NCBI RefSeq assembly: GCF_037076455.1
Contig: NZ_AP028679.1
Coordinates: forward strand, 1,937,501 to 2,001,500
Length of the DNA: 64,000 bases
Direction of reading: 5' to 3'
Source: Desulfoferula mesophila
GTDB lineage: Bacteria; Desulfobacterota; Desulfarculia; Desulfarculales; Desulfarculaceae
Each line of letters opens with the position of its first letter. Within the stretch, counting starts at the first letter, position 1. The notes beneath the pieces are model-generated. The model made no database searches, was not told where the DNA came from, and saw nothing but the letters and a program-made list of their open reading frames with translations. The translations under genes and the position numbers were made by a program. Positions 35,019-43,561 of the stretch are shown here, piece by piece.

Positions 35019-35467
35019 ACACCTGGAAGTACGCACCCCTCCTGTTTTCAGGTACTTAACTGCATAGCAATGCATCAAAATGCAGCATTCTGCATAAAAA
35101 TGCATGGCGCGCTACGTCAAATCCTACGTCACGCGATCTCATCTGTTGCTGTAGCAAGTGCACTGTTAAAAAATTGTGTGCCGAGCTAAGTGCAGGGTAC
35201 CTGGCATTATCTTAAATTATGTCTTGCCAGTAAATGTGCATCTTACTTCTACTACACAAAACATCGATCACCTAGAGGATCGTTCCATGGCTGGGGGCTT
35301 CCAAGACCCATGACCCAGATCGCAATTGCTGACCTGCTTCCAAAACAATTATTTGGTTCATAGCACAACTTGAATAGGTTACAGGAAAAACCAGTAAATT
35401 TAATGCCTCTCTGCCAGTGCTCAGACCTACTGGGTTTTCGTTTAATAAAAAGTTCATAAATTAACTG
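35019..35467. other. AT-rich gene-free stretch next to the tRNA fragment
   Basis: About 450 bases with no supported gene, markedly richer in A+T than the flanks. It contains repeated TGCAT words at 35060-35105 and a direct repeat CTACGTCA spaced 13 bases apart near 35113. These could be remnants of integrase arm or recombination-directionality sites, but no integrase gene is visible. Confidence 0.35.
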
Positions 35468-35509
35468 TTGACAGTGGGAGATTTGTTTTTTATATGATGT
35501 CAGACATCA
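35468..35509 (+). promoter_or_regulatory. Promoter with overlapping GntR-type operator
   Basis: TTGACA (35468-35473), a 17-bp spacer and TATATG (35491-35496) form a good sigma-70 promoter. The 15-bp palindrome TGATGTCAGACATCA (35495-35509) overlaps the -10 and start point. It matches the TnGTnnnACnA-type core bound by FadR-subfamily GntR regulators, whose gene starts 20 bases downstream, so autoregulation is likely. Confidence 0.7.
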
Positions 35510-35529
35510 GATAACTACGGAGGCTGTTA

Positions 35530-36321
35530 ATGCCCGACACAGGTGCCCCCTTTAGTCCGATAGGGGATAAAAGCCTTTATCATCAAGTGGTTGATCGTAT
35601 CCGCATCGCAATTTTTAGGGGCGACCTCAAGCCCGGCGATCAATTGCCGTCTGAGCCAGAATTGGCTCGCCAACTGGCCGTTAGTCGTTCCGCCGTGCGT
35701 GAAGCCATCCGGATATTGGAAAGCGCCGGGCTCGTTGCGGTACGACGGGGGCATGGGGGAGGCACCTTTGTACAGGAGCGGGACGTAGCCTCTTTGGTGC
35801 CGGTTTTCGCCGATATTCTCAGGCTCTCCCTGGTAGAGGTCAGCGAGCTTACTCGGACCAGGGTGCTACTGGAGTCAGTGGTGATTCAGGAGGCGGGAGC
35901 TCTCCTGAAACCGGCCGATGTGGCCCTTCTGCACAAGAATGTCGATGAGGCGGAGCAATTCTATAAACAGGGTGAAGTGGAACTGCGCGTCGCTGCTAAC
36001 CTGGATTTTCACATGAAATTGGCCCGCGTAGCCGCCAGCCCCGTCTTGGAACTGAACGTAGGCGCGGTGCTCAAACTCCTGTCCTATTATTTGGAAGCGA
36101 TCCCCCCTACAGCCGAGATGGTGGAAGGCACTCTGGCCGGACACCGGCAACTCATAGAACTGATGGCTACCGGCCAGGTGCTTGAGGCCGTGGCTTTAAA
36201 CCGACAACACATCGAGACTGTGAGCCGCAAATTGATCCTGTGCGCTGAAGAGGATGCGGACAAGGGACTTCCCGCACGGCATTTGTTCGATGACGGAGGA
36301 ATTGATGAAAAAGCGGTTTAG
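35530..36321 (+). CDS. GntR-family regulator, FadR/FCD type
   Basis: 263 residues. N-terminal winged helix with GDQLPSEPELARQLAVSRSAVREAIRILESAG (shown by LPSEPELA and SRSAVREA), wing GHGGGTFV, then an all-helical FCD ligand domain whose metal-site pattern (ESVV, H near residue 160, GHRQLIE) is recognisable. Such regulators respond to carboxylates or acyl-CoAs. It heads the operon with ligase, TRAP transporter and beta-oxidation genes. Its 3' end overlaps the ligase start by 17 bases. Confidence 0.9.
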   Translation: MPDTGAPFSPIGDKSLYHQVVDRIRIAIFRGDLKPGDQLPSEPELARQLAVSRSAVREAIRILESAGLVAVRRGHGGGTFVQERDVASLVPVFADILRLSLVEVSELTRTRVLLESVVIQEAGALLKPADVALLHKNVDEAEQFYKQGEVELRVAANLDFHMKLARVAASPVLELNVGAVLKLLSYYLEAIPPTAEMVEGTLAGHRQLIELMATGQVLEAVALNRQHIETVSRKLILCAEEDADKGLPARHLFDDGGIDEKAV

Positions 36322-37672
36322 TTACTACATGCCCGAAATGGACGGGCTCAGCATACCAGAAATCGAGGCTATGCTGGCCCCACGGCTGCGAGAGCAGCTC
36401 AAATACTGCTACGACTCATCACGCTATTACAAAGAAAAGTTTAAACAAGCGGGGGCTGAACTCGGGGACATACAAACCTTTGAAGACCTGCGCAAGTTGC
36501 CCGTATTCATGACCAAGGAAGACGAGAGGGCCTGTCAGGAGGAGTCGCGCCAAAAACTGGGGCATACCTTCGGAACCCACCTCTGCGCCCCGGTGGATGA
36601 ACTTTACCTCACCGGCACCACCTCTGGAACCACAGGAGTGCCGACCTTTACCTATACCTTCACCAAAAACGACCTGGATTTTTTGGCACCTCGTTTAGCG
36701 CATCGGTTGGCCCTATGCGGGGTAGGCAAGGGTGACAGAGGATTGTTCTGCTTCACCCTGGGCATCTACGCCACTACCATGACTCTGTGGGGATTGCGCC
36801 TATTGGGGGCCTTGCCCATCGATATAGACGCACGGGCGGGAACCGACACTTTCCTAAAGTTCGCCGATTTGACCCGCCCCACTCATCTGGCCTGCACCCC
36901 GTCCTTGGCACTTTATCTCATAGAAAAATGCCCCAAGATGCTGGGATATCCCGTCTCCGAACTTAAGTTAAAAGGGCTGTTGACCACTGGTGAGCCCGGC
37001 ATCGCCAACCCCGCGATAAAAAAGACTCTGGAAGAGTCATACCAATGCCCCAGTTTTGACTATTGGTCCCCGGCTGGCCACGCCCCAGGCATATCCTGTT
37101 TGTCCGATGAATATCAGGGCCTACACGCCATCGCCCCGGAAGTATGTACCAGCTATTTTGACCTGATCGACCCAATAAGCGGTGAATCGGTCCCCTTGGA
37201 AGATGGGGCCGTGGGCCAGATGGTGCACACCTCTTTGCACCGTGAAGCTTGCCCCCTGGTTAAGTACGCGTATGGGGACGTGGTCAAGATATTTTTGGGA
37301 GAGTGCCCCTCTTGCGGATTCAAAGGCATCCGCGCCAAGTTGGTCGGCCGCGCTGACGACATGCTCATCGTAAAAGGGGTAAACGTGTACCCCGCCGCAG
37401 TGCGCACAGAAGTAATGAAGTTCAAGCCTCAAGTAACCGGTCAAATGCGTATAGTGCTGGACTCTCCGCCTCCCAGGGTGGAGCCCCCCTTGAAATTGAA
37501 AGTCGAATACCAAGGGAATTTGGATCAGCGGGAGCTTGACGCCCTGGCCGAAAAAATAGCCCAGGCAGTGCACGACACCCTGCGTATGCGTCCTAAGGTC
37601 ATCATGGTTCCGGAGGGAGATTTGCCGAGGCACACCCGGAAAACACCTGTGTTTGAGAAAGCCTATGAATGA
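36305..37672 (+). CDS. PaaK-type phenylacetate-CoA ligase family protein
   Basis: 455 residues. The family P-loop is YLTGTTSGTTGVPTFTYTF, followed by SFDYWSPAGHAP and GRADDMLIVKGVNVYPAAV, which mark the PaaK-like ANL branch that activates aromatic acids. ATG at 36305 is preceded by GGAGGA; upstream in-frame Mets sit inside the regulator gene. A close paralogue lies at 51241-52602 (shared TSGTTG.PTFTYTF and GVNIYPAA regions). Probably the activating enzyme for the acid taken up by the TRAP system encoded next. Confidence 0.9.
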   Translation: MKKRFSYYMPEMDGLSIPEIEAMLAPRLREQLKYCYDSSRYYKEKFKQAGAELGDIQTFEDLRKLPVFMTKEDERACQEESRQKLGHTFGTHLCAPVDELYLTGTTSGTTGVPTFTYTFTKNDLDFLAPRLAHRLALCGVGKGDRGLFCFTLGIYATTMTLWGLRLLGALPIDIDARAGTDTFLKFADLTRPTHLACTPSLALYLIEKCPKMLGYPVSELKLKGLLTTGEPGIANPAIKKTLEESYQCPSFDYWSPAGHAPGISCLSDEYQGLHAIAPEVCTSYFDLIDPISGESVPLEDGAVGQMVHTSLHREACPLVKYAYGDVVKIFLGECPSCGFKGIRAKLVGRADDMLIVKGVNVYPAAVRTEVMKFKPQVTGQMRIVLDSPPPRVEPPLKLKVEYQGNLDQRELDALAEKIAQAVHDTLRMRPKVIMVPEGDLPRHTRKTPVFEKAYE

Positions 37673-37732
37673 TGCGCTGTCCTAATTAGCAAGGAGTCCC
37701 GATTGACATTCACTCGATCTAGGAGGGGTCAA

Positions 37733-38884
37733 ATGAAGGGAACGAAGGGAATAAGGAAACTATTTTTGTTGGTTATCGCGGCGGCCATAATGTTGCTGCC
37801 GGTCGCGGCGGGCGCTGATGACCTGCCCAAGATGATCAGCGCCACCACCTATACCGTGGGCTCCACCGGCTACGCCATATCCATGGGCCTGTGCAAGGCC
37901 ATTGAGGAAAAGGGCGGAATCAAAGTCAAGGTGGTACCCGCCGGCACCGACGTATCCAAGCTGATGCCGGTCATGTCCAAGGAGGCAGCGTTCAGCATCC
38001 TCACTGGGGCGGGCCAGTTTATGGCCAGCCGCGGGTTGCAGCTTTTCGCTGCCCCCAACATGGGCCCCCAAAAGCTGCGCCTCGTATGGGCGTGCAACAT
38101 CGGAGCCGTGGCCGGCATGATGACCAGGGCCGATGCAGGCATCAAGACCCTGGCCGATCTCAAGGGCAAACGCGTGGCCTTTATACCGGGTTCTCCCGCT
38201 TGCACTTTCCTGCACGGTGGCTATCTGGCTTTTGGCGGATTGGACTGGAAGGACGTAAAGAAGGTCAAGGTTTCTTCCTGGAAGGCGGCCTGGAAGTCGG
38301 TACTGGAAGGCTCCAGCGACACGGCGCATTGCTTGGTCACTTCCAGCGCGGCCATGGAACTGGCGGCCTCCCCGCACGGTATCCACTGGCTTCCCGCTCC
38401 ACCGCAAGACAAGGCGGGCTGGAAGCGCCTGAATTCCTGGTGCCCCTACCTGCGCCCCTATGAGGCCAAGAAAGGCGCCGGCATCACTCCTGAGAAACCG
38501 GCCCACATCGCTTCCTACTATTATGGTTTTGTGACCTATCCCCATATGGACCCAAAGTTAGCCGAGGTAATCACAGGCTCCATCTACAAAGGCTATGACA
38601 TCTATGCCGACATGCACGCGGCCCTTAAAAAATGGACTCGCGCGGCCGCTTTGGATAATGGGGCTTTTGTGGTGCCCTACCACCGAGGATCGGTAGAGGC
38701 CTTCAAGTCTGCCGGCGCTTGGAGCGCCGAGCACGAAAAGATTCAGCAGATGCTGCTGGAACAGGAGAAGGCCAGGTTGGCTGGGTACGTCGCGGCTCAG
38801 AAATCCGCCAAGGGAAAAGGCATTTCCCAAAAGGAGTGGCCTAAATTCTGGGAGGAATATGCCCGCGAGCACAACCTGCTCTAA
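37733..38884 (+). CDS. TAXI-family TRAP transporter solute receptor
   Basis: 383 residues. A signal peptide (hydrophobic LFLLVIAAAIMLLPVAAGA) precedes a TAXI domain with SATTYTVGSTGYAISMGLCKAIEEKGGIKV (core GSTGYAISMG) and LADLKGKRVAFIPGSP. It binds the solute in the periplasm for the fused permease 106 bases downstream. ATG at 37733 has AGGAGGGG upstream; the longer in-frame TTG start would place residues before the signal peptide. Confidence 0.9.
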   Translation: MKGTKGIRKLFLLVIAAAIMLLPVAAGADDLPKMISATTYTVGSTGYAISMGLCKAIEEKGGIKVKVVPAGTDVSKLMPVMSKEAAFSILTGAGQFMASRGLQLFAAPNMGPQKLRLVWACNIGAVAGMMTRADAGIKTLADLKGKRVAFIPGSPACTFLHGGYLAFGGLDWKDVKKVKVSSWKAAWKSVLEGSSDTAHCLVTSSAAMELAASPHGIHWLPAPPQDKAGWKRLNSWCPYLRPYEAKKGAGITPEKPAHIASYYYGFVTYPHMDPKLAEVITGSIYKGYDIYADMHAALKKWTRAAALDNGAFVVPYHRGSVEAFKSAGAWSAEHEKIQQMLLEQEKARLAGYVAAQKSAKGKGISQKEWPKFWEEYAREHNLL

Positions 38885-38990
38885 GACATATCACCGCGTA
38901 TAACAGCCGCGGCGGCGTCTAGTGGACCCGCCGCGGCCCCTCGAGCCTCCCCGCCTGTATCTTTGGCATTGCTACAAAAGGTATGGCCAT

Positions 38991-40958
38991 ATGACAAAAC
39001 CCGCCTCGGCAGATAAGCCTGTTGAGAACGCTGCGGCCCGGCGCCGGGAGTTAAAGGGGTGGCTGGGAATATACTTTCTAGCCACAACCACAGTTGGGGT
39101 ATTCTCGGCCCTGTATCAACTATTTCACCTTGACTTCCTCGGTACCTTGATGGGCAGCGCCTATTACTACCTGCTTTTAGCCTGTTTCCTACCACCGGTG
39201 TTTTTGATCTATCCCATCAAGGGCCGAGCCATAAAAAACAGCCCGCCATCTTACGATGTGTTTTTTGCCGTGCTGGCCTTGGCCAGCAACTTGTATTTTT
39301 GCTGGCATGCCGAGGAGATCGGGGCCATGGGATGGGAAATCTACCCGCCTATGACGCCGCTCATCTGCGGCGTGGTGCTGGTGGTGTTGGTCTTGGAGGC
39401 CGCCCGCCGGGTAGGTGGCCCGGTGTTCGCCGGCCTGTGTCTGTTCTTCGCTACCTTTGGGTTATATTCATCGCATCTTCCCAGCCTGTTGCAAGGCATG
39501 TCCTACGGGCCCAGCCGCTTGGCCGCTTACTTCTCCATGGGACCCTCGGGCATCATCGGCCTGCCCATGCGGGTCGTCGGCAACATACTAATAGGTTACA
39601 TGGTTTTCGCGGTGGCCCTGCAGGCGACCGGGGGTGGCAAGTTTTTTCTGGACCTGGCCTCGGCCCTGTTCGGTTTTGTGCGCGGCGGGGCGGCCAAAGT
39701 CTCCATCTTTTCTAGCGCCTTGTTCGGCAGCATCAGCGGCAGCTCCATTTCCAACGTACTTACTACCGGGGCCATCACCATCCCAGCCATGAAAAAAGCG
39801 GGCTATCCCGCCCATTATGCGGCAGCCATCGAGGCCTGCGCTTCCACCGGCGGAGTACTCATGCCCCCGGTGATGGGCGCCACCGCTTTTGTCATGGCCG
39901 AATTTCTAGGCCTGCCTTACGTGGAAATATGTATCGCGGCAGTTGTTCCCTCCGCCCTGTACTACTCGGGCCTATTTTTGCAAGCGGATGCCTATGCCGC
40001 CCGCACAGGCCTAAAGGGGATGCCCAGAGACCAATTACCGTCCCTGGGAGTAACCGTCAAGAACGGTTGGATCTACATTTTCTCGCTTTTGCTCCTGGTG
40101 TGGATGCTGTTGTACATGCGCTGGGAGGTGTGGGCGCCGTTCATTTCCGCCGCTCTGCTATTGCTGGTGGCGACTACCCGCCAGCACGAAGCGTTAAGGC
40201 TTAAACAGTGGGCCGGTTTTGTGCGTGGAGTGGGAACCGTGCTGGCCGAGTTGGCCGCACTGTTGGCCGCCATCGGTATGATCATTGGGGCCCTCTCCAT
40301 TACCGGCGTGGCGCACTCGTTTTCCAGCGAGATCATCAAACTGGCTGGCGGACAGGTCTGGTTACTTTTAGCCCTTGGCGCGATCACCAGCTTTGTGCTG
40401 GGCATGGGCATGACCATCACCGCTTGCTACGTGTTCCTGGCCATGGTCTTGGCTCCGGCCTTGATACGCTCGGATCTCAACCCTCTGGCGGTGCATCTGT
40501 TCATCATGTATTGGGGTATGGCTTCCTACATCACCCCACCGGTAGCATTGGCCGCCTTTGCCGGCGCGGGCATCGCCGGTTCAGATCCGATGAAGACCGG
40601 TTTCAAGTCAATGCAACTGGGCGTGGTCAAGTATTTCGTGCCTTTCTTCTTTGTATTGAACCCAGGTCTCATCTTTCAGGGACCGCCTTGGGAGGTAGCC
40701 CAGGCGATTTCAGGTTGCTTTTTGGGGGTACTGGTGATCAGCGCCTCCATGGAAGGCTGGGTCCTAGGCCTGGGACGACCACCGCTTTGGCTCAGGCCGG
40801 TTTTGTTCATAGCTGGTTTAATGCTGGCCGCCCCCGAACTCATGACCGACATCGTCGGGCTAGTGCTTTTGGTGGCCTGCTTGCTGTTCATGTGGACCAA
40901 TAGGCGGCGGCCGGGCCGGTTGCATAAAAAGGAGCAAAGTAATGTCCTGGCGCAGTGA
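38991..40958 (+). CDS. TRAP transporter fused permease (4TM/12TM)
   Basis: 655 residues, with about 16-18 hydrophobic helices. The fused DctQ-DctM arrangement is typical of TAXI-TRAP systems. DctM motifs visible are FGSISGSSISNVLTTGAITIPAMKKAGYP, here SGSSISNV, and ASTGGVLMPPVMGATAFVMAEFLG. Sodium-driven uptake is usual for the family. Start ATG at 38991; 106 bases separate it from the receptor gene. The stop overlaps the DUF169 gene. Confidence 0.9.
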   Translation: MTKPASADKPVENAAARRRELKGWLGIYFLATTTVGVFSALYQLFHLDFLGTLMGSAYYYLLLACFLPPVFLIYPIKGRAIKNSPPSYDVFFAVLALASNLYFCWHAEEIGAMGWEIYPPMTPLICGVVLVVLVLEAARRVGGPVFAGLCLFFATFGLYSSHLPSLLQGMSYGPSRLAAYFSMGPSGIIGLPMRVVGNILIGYMVFAVALQATGGGKFFLDLASALFGFVRGGAAKVSIFSSALFGSISGSSISNVLTTGAITIPAMKKAGYPAHYAAAIEACASTGGVLMPPVMGATAFVMAEFLGLPYVEICIAAVVPSALYYSGLFLQADAYAARTGLKGMPRDQLPSLGVTVKNGWIYIFSLLLLVWMLLYMRWEVWAPFISAALLLLVATTRQHEALRLKQWAGFVRGVGTVLAELAALLAAIGMIIGALSITGVAHSFSSEIIKLAGGQVWLLLALGAITSFVLGMGMTITACYVFLAMVLAPALIRSDLNPLAVHLFIMYWGMASYITPPVALAAFAGAGIAGSDPMKTGFKSMQLGVVKYFVPFFFVLNPGLIFQGPPWEVAQAISGCFLGVLVISASMEGWVLGLGRPPLWLRPVLFIAGLMLAAPELMTDIVGLVLLVACLLFMWTNRRRPGRLHKKEQSNVLAQ

Positions 40959-41757
40959 TTGTGAACAACTGGACCGTGCTCTGAAACAGAGGCTTTTCAT
41001 TTCCAACGCCCCTGTGGCTGTGCGTCTGGTGAGCCCCGAAGAAGAGGCCCAGGCCCCTGCCTGGTTGCAGGAAATAAGGAAACCGGGCCAGGGGTTGCCT
41101 GAAAAGCTTTTAGTCTGTCAGGCCATGGCCATTGTGCGTTTGTATGGTTGGCAAGTTTTGGTGACACCGGAATCGGTTGAATGCCCCACCGGGCTGTTGA
41201 CCATGGGCTGGGTGGATATGAGCCCGGAATATTTGCGCGGAGAGATTCCGGTGTCGCCTTTCAACCAAAGCGACGCGGCCAGGGGACGGCGCATGGAGGC
41301 GGTAACCTGCATGCCTGCGGGCAGCGTGGCTTCCATGGCCGCGGCTCCTCTGGGTGATTGTCCCTTTGAGCCCCAGGTGGTGGTTATTTACTGCACCCCC
41401 GGGCAAGCCATGCGCCTGGTGCAATCCACCCTCTTCGAGGAAGGCGGTAGTTTGGAATCGTCTTCCGCCGGGGCCCAGGGGTGTTCGCAATATTTGAGCC
41501 GGGTGATACTTAGCGACAAACCGCGCTACATCTTGCCCGGCAACGGTGACCGCATCTTCGGGCATGTGGAAGACCACCAGATGGCCTTTTCGTTGCCTTT
41601 AAGTTATGCCGGGCGTTTGGCTGAAGGCATAGAAAAGAGTCATGCGGGCGGCCAAGCTTACCCCGTGCCGGCTTATTTGCGCGCCGATTTCAAGGTGCCC
41701 AAGGCCTATGCCAAGGCCAGTGAGCACTTGCGGCAATATACCAAGGACAAAGCATGA
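40942..41757 (+). CDS. DUF169 family protein
   Basis: 271 residues. Recognised as DUF169 by APVAVRLVSPEEE near the N-terminus, VCQAMAIVR, ECPTGLLTMG, CMPAG and the C-terminal SAGAQGCSQYL. Conserved cysteines (about 54, 77, 118, 130, 177) suggest a metal or redox role, but function is unknown. It overlaps the TRAP permease by 17 bases and has its own AAGGAG, so it is translationally linked to the transporter and may act on the imported compound or its CoA ester. Confidence 0.8.
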   Translation: MSWRSDCEQLDRALKQRLFISNAPVAVRLVSPEEEAQAPAWLQEIRKPGQGLPEKLLVCQAMAIVRLYGWQVLVTPESVECPTGLLTMGWVDMSPEYLRGEIPVSPFNQSDAARGRRMEAVTCMPAGSVASMAAAPLGDCPFEPQVVVIYCTPGQAMRLVQSTLFEEGGSLESSSAGAQGCSQYLSRVILSDKPRYILPGNGDRIFGHVEDHQMAFSLPLSYAGRLAEGIEKSHAGGQAYPVPAYLRADFKVPKAYAKASEHLRQYTKDKA

Positions 41758-41809
41758 TAGGCGCTCGTGTCCCATCAGCGTTGCCCTTGTCCATGCATAG
41801 GAGCGGAAA

Positions 41810-42694
41810 ATGCACATCAGCAAGATATTCATCCTGGGGGGCGGCACCATGGGGCGCGGCATCGCCCAGGTTTGCGCCCAAAGCGGTTTGTCGGTGGTGC
41901 TCTGCGACGCGGCCGAAAAGGCTCTGACGGAGGCCGAAAAACAGATCGCCTGGTCTGTGGGCAAGTTCATTCAAAAAGGTAAGGTCGCGGAATCTCTAGA
42001 CCAGGTAATGTCGCGCATCGGCTTCAGCCCTAGCGTCGAGCAAGCGGCCGAAGCCGATATGATCATCGAGGTGGTGTTCGAGGATATCGAGGTAAAGCGC
42101 GAGGTCCTGGAGCAAATAAGCCGGGTGGCCTCACCCGACGCCTTGGTAGCCAGCAACACCAGCGCGATACCAATCACCGACCTGGCCGCCTTTGTGGAGC
42201 ACCCGGAGAGGGTTCTGGGGCTGCACTTTTTCAACCCGGTTCCCCTAATGGCCGCGGTGGAAGTGATCAAGGGCAAATGTACCTCCCCAGAGGTATTGGA
42301 TGCGGGCCGCGAGTTTGTGCTGCATATCGGCAAGGATCCCATAATGGTCATGCGCGACTGCCCGGGCTTTGTTATCAACCGCATAAACCTACCCTCCAGC
42401 ATCGAGGCCATGCGCGTGGTGGAAGAAGGCGTGGCCTCGGTGACCGATATCGACAAAGGCGTGAAGCTGGCTTTGGGTAGACGCATGGGAATCTTCGAGA
42501 CCGGAGACATCGTGGGCCTTGACGTGACCCTGGGCGCCTTGTCGTCCATCTACCAGGAGACCAAAGAGCCCCGTTGGCATCCGCCTATGATACTGCGCCG
42601 CAAGGTGAAAGCCGGACAGTTGGGCCGCAAAACGGGCACCGGTTGGTACCGCTACAGCGAGGACGGCAAGATGCTGGGCCCGGCGGAAGATTGA
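41810..42694 (+). CDS. 3-Hydroxyacyl-CoA dehydrogenase (HBDH type)
   Basis: 294 residues, the length of stand-alone 3-hydroxybutyryl-CoA dehydrogenase. NAD loop FILGGGTMGRGIAQVCAQ, SNTSAIPITDLA, catalytic His in GLHFFNPVPLM and RDCPGFVINRINLP opening the C-terminal dimerisation domain. It oxidises (S)-3-hydroxyacyl-CoA with NAD+ in the cytoplasm. Ribosome-binding site GGAGCGG upstream; 10 bases separate it from the enoyl-CoA hydratase gene. Confidence 0.93.
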   Translation: MHISKIFILGGGTMGRGIAQVCAQSGLSVVLCDAAEKALTEAEKQIAWSVGKFIQKGKVAESLDQVMSRIGFSPSVEQAAEADMIIEVVFEDIEVKREVLEQISRVASPDALVASNTSAIPITDLAAFVEHPERVLGLHFFNPVPLMAAVEVIKGKCTSPEVLDAGREFVLHIGKDPIMVMRDCPGFVINRINLPSSIEAMRVVEEGVASVTDIDKGVKLALGRRMGIFETGDIVGLDVTLGALSSIYQETKEPRWHPPMILRRKVKAGQLGRKTGTGWYRYSEDGKMLGPAED

Positions 42695-42704
42695 GGTTGA
42701 GACA

Positions 42705-43481
42705 ATGGCCCTAGCCCAGTACGAAATCACGGATCAAGTAGCCATCGTCACCATCAATAACCCGCCCCTGAACGCCCTGGACGTTCCCACCAAGCTGGCC
42801 ATTGAGGAAGCCTTTCTGGAGTTGGACCGCATCAGGGATCAAATGCGCGCGGTGGTCCTCACCGGCGGTGGCGAAAAGGCCTTTGTGGCCGGGGCGGACA
42901 TAAAGGCCTTCGTAGACCTGGAGCCCGAGAGCGCCAAGCGCCGGTTGATGCGCAGCCACAAGGTCTACGAAGTGGTGGAGAGCTTTCACTGGCCGGTAAT
43001 CGCGGCCATCCACGGTTTCTGCTTTGGCGGAGGCCTGGAGCTGGCCCTGTGCTGCGATGTGCGCTACGCCTCTCGCGATGCTCAGTTCGGTTTTCCCGAG
43101 GTGAAGCTCTCCATTTTTCCGGGTAATGGGGGAACCGTCCGGTCCCAGTACTTCTTGGGACTGGGGCGTTTCAAGGAAATGGTCTACTCCGGGGAAACTA
43201 TCAGCTCCGAACAGGCCTTGCAGTACGGTCTCGTGGAAAAGGTGACCGAGAGCGGTCAGGTCATGGACGCCGCCCTTGAGTTGGCCCACAAGATTGCCAG
43301 GCGAGGTCCTTTGGGAGTGGCTGCCGCTAAAAAGGCCATAAATCGCAACCGTGACCTGCCTCTACAACAAGGGCTGGAAGTGGAATCCGACCTGTGGGCC
43401 GGACTCAGCTTGAGCCACGATATGAAGGAGGGCGCCAAGGCTTTCATCGAAAAAAGGAAGCCGAAGTATCTGGGCAAGTAG
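42705..43481 (+). CDS. Enoyl-CoA hydratase/isomerase family protein
   Basis: 258 residues, crotonase fold. Oxyanion segments TGGGEKAFVAGADIKAF and AIHGFCFGGGLELALCCDVR are intact, and FGFPEVKLSIFPGNGGTVRS keeps the Glu of PEV. C-terminal EGAKAFIEKRKPKY is typical. Provides the hydration step between the acyl-CoA dehydrogenase product and the hydroxyacyl-CoA dehydrogenase encoded upstream in the same operon. Confidence 0.93.
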   Translation: MALAQYEITDQVAIVTINNPPLNALDVPTKLAIEEAFLELDRIRDQMRAVVLTGGGEKAFVAGADIKAFVDLEPESAKRRLMRSHKVYEVVESFHWPVIAAIHGFCFGGGLELALCCDVRYASRDAQFGFPEVKLSIFPGNGGTVRSQYFLGLGRFKEMVYSGETISSEQALQYGLVEKVTESGQVMDAALELAHKIARRGPLGVAAAKKAINRNRDLPLQQGLEVESDLWAGLSLSHDMKEGAKAFIEKRKPKYLGK

Positions 43482-43561
43482 CTTTTGCCCAAGACGCTTA
43501 AAAGAGGTTACCCATCGCTTGAGACCAGTATAGTGCCTCGTATTGCTTTTAGGAGTTAACT

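Noticed and set aside
35060-35120. CRISPR-like short repeats (TGCAT words)
   Set aside because: The words are only 5-8 bases, irregularly spaced, with no spacer-repeat periodicity.
34962-35189. 75-residue reading frame over the tRNA fragment
   Set aside because: Its DETRTRDLRRDR stretch is a translation of antisense tRNA sequence, a common artefact.
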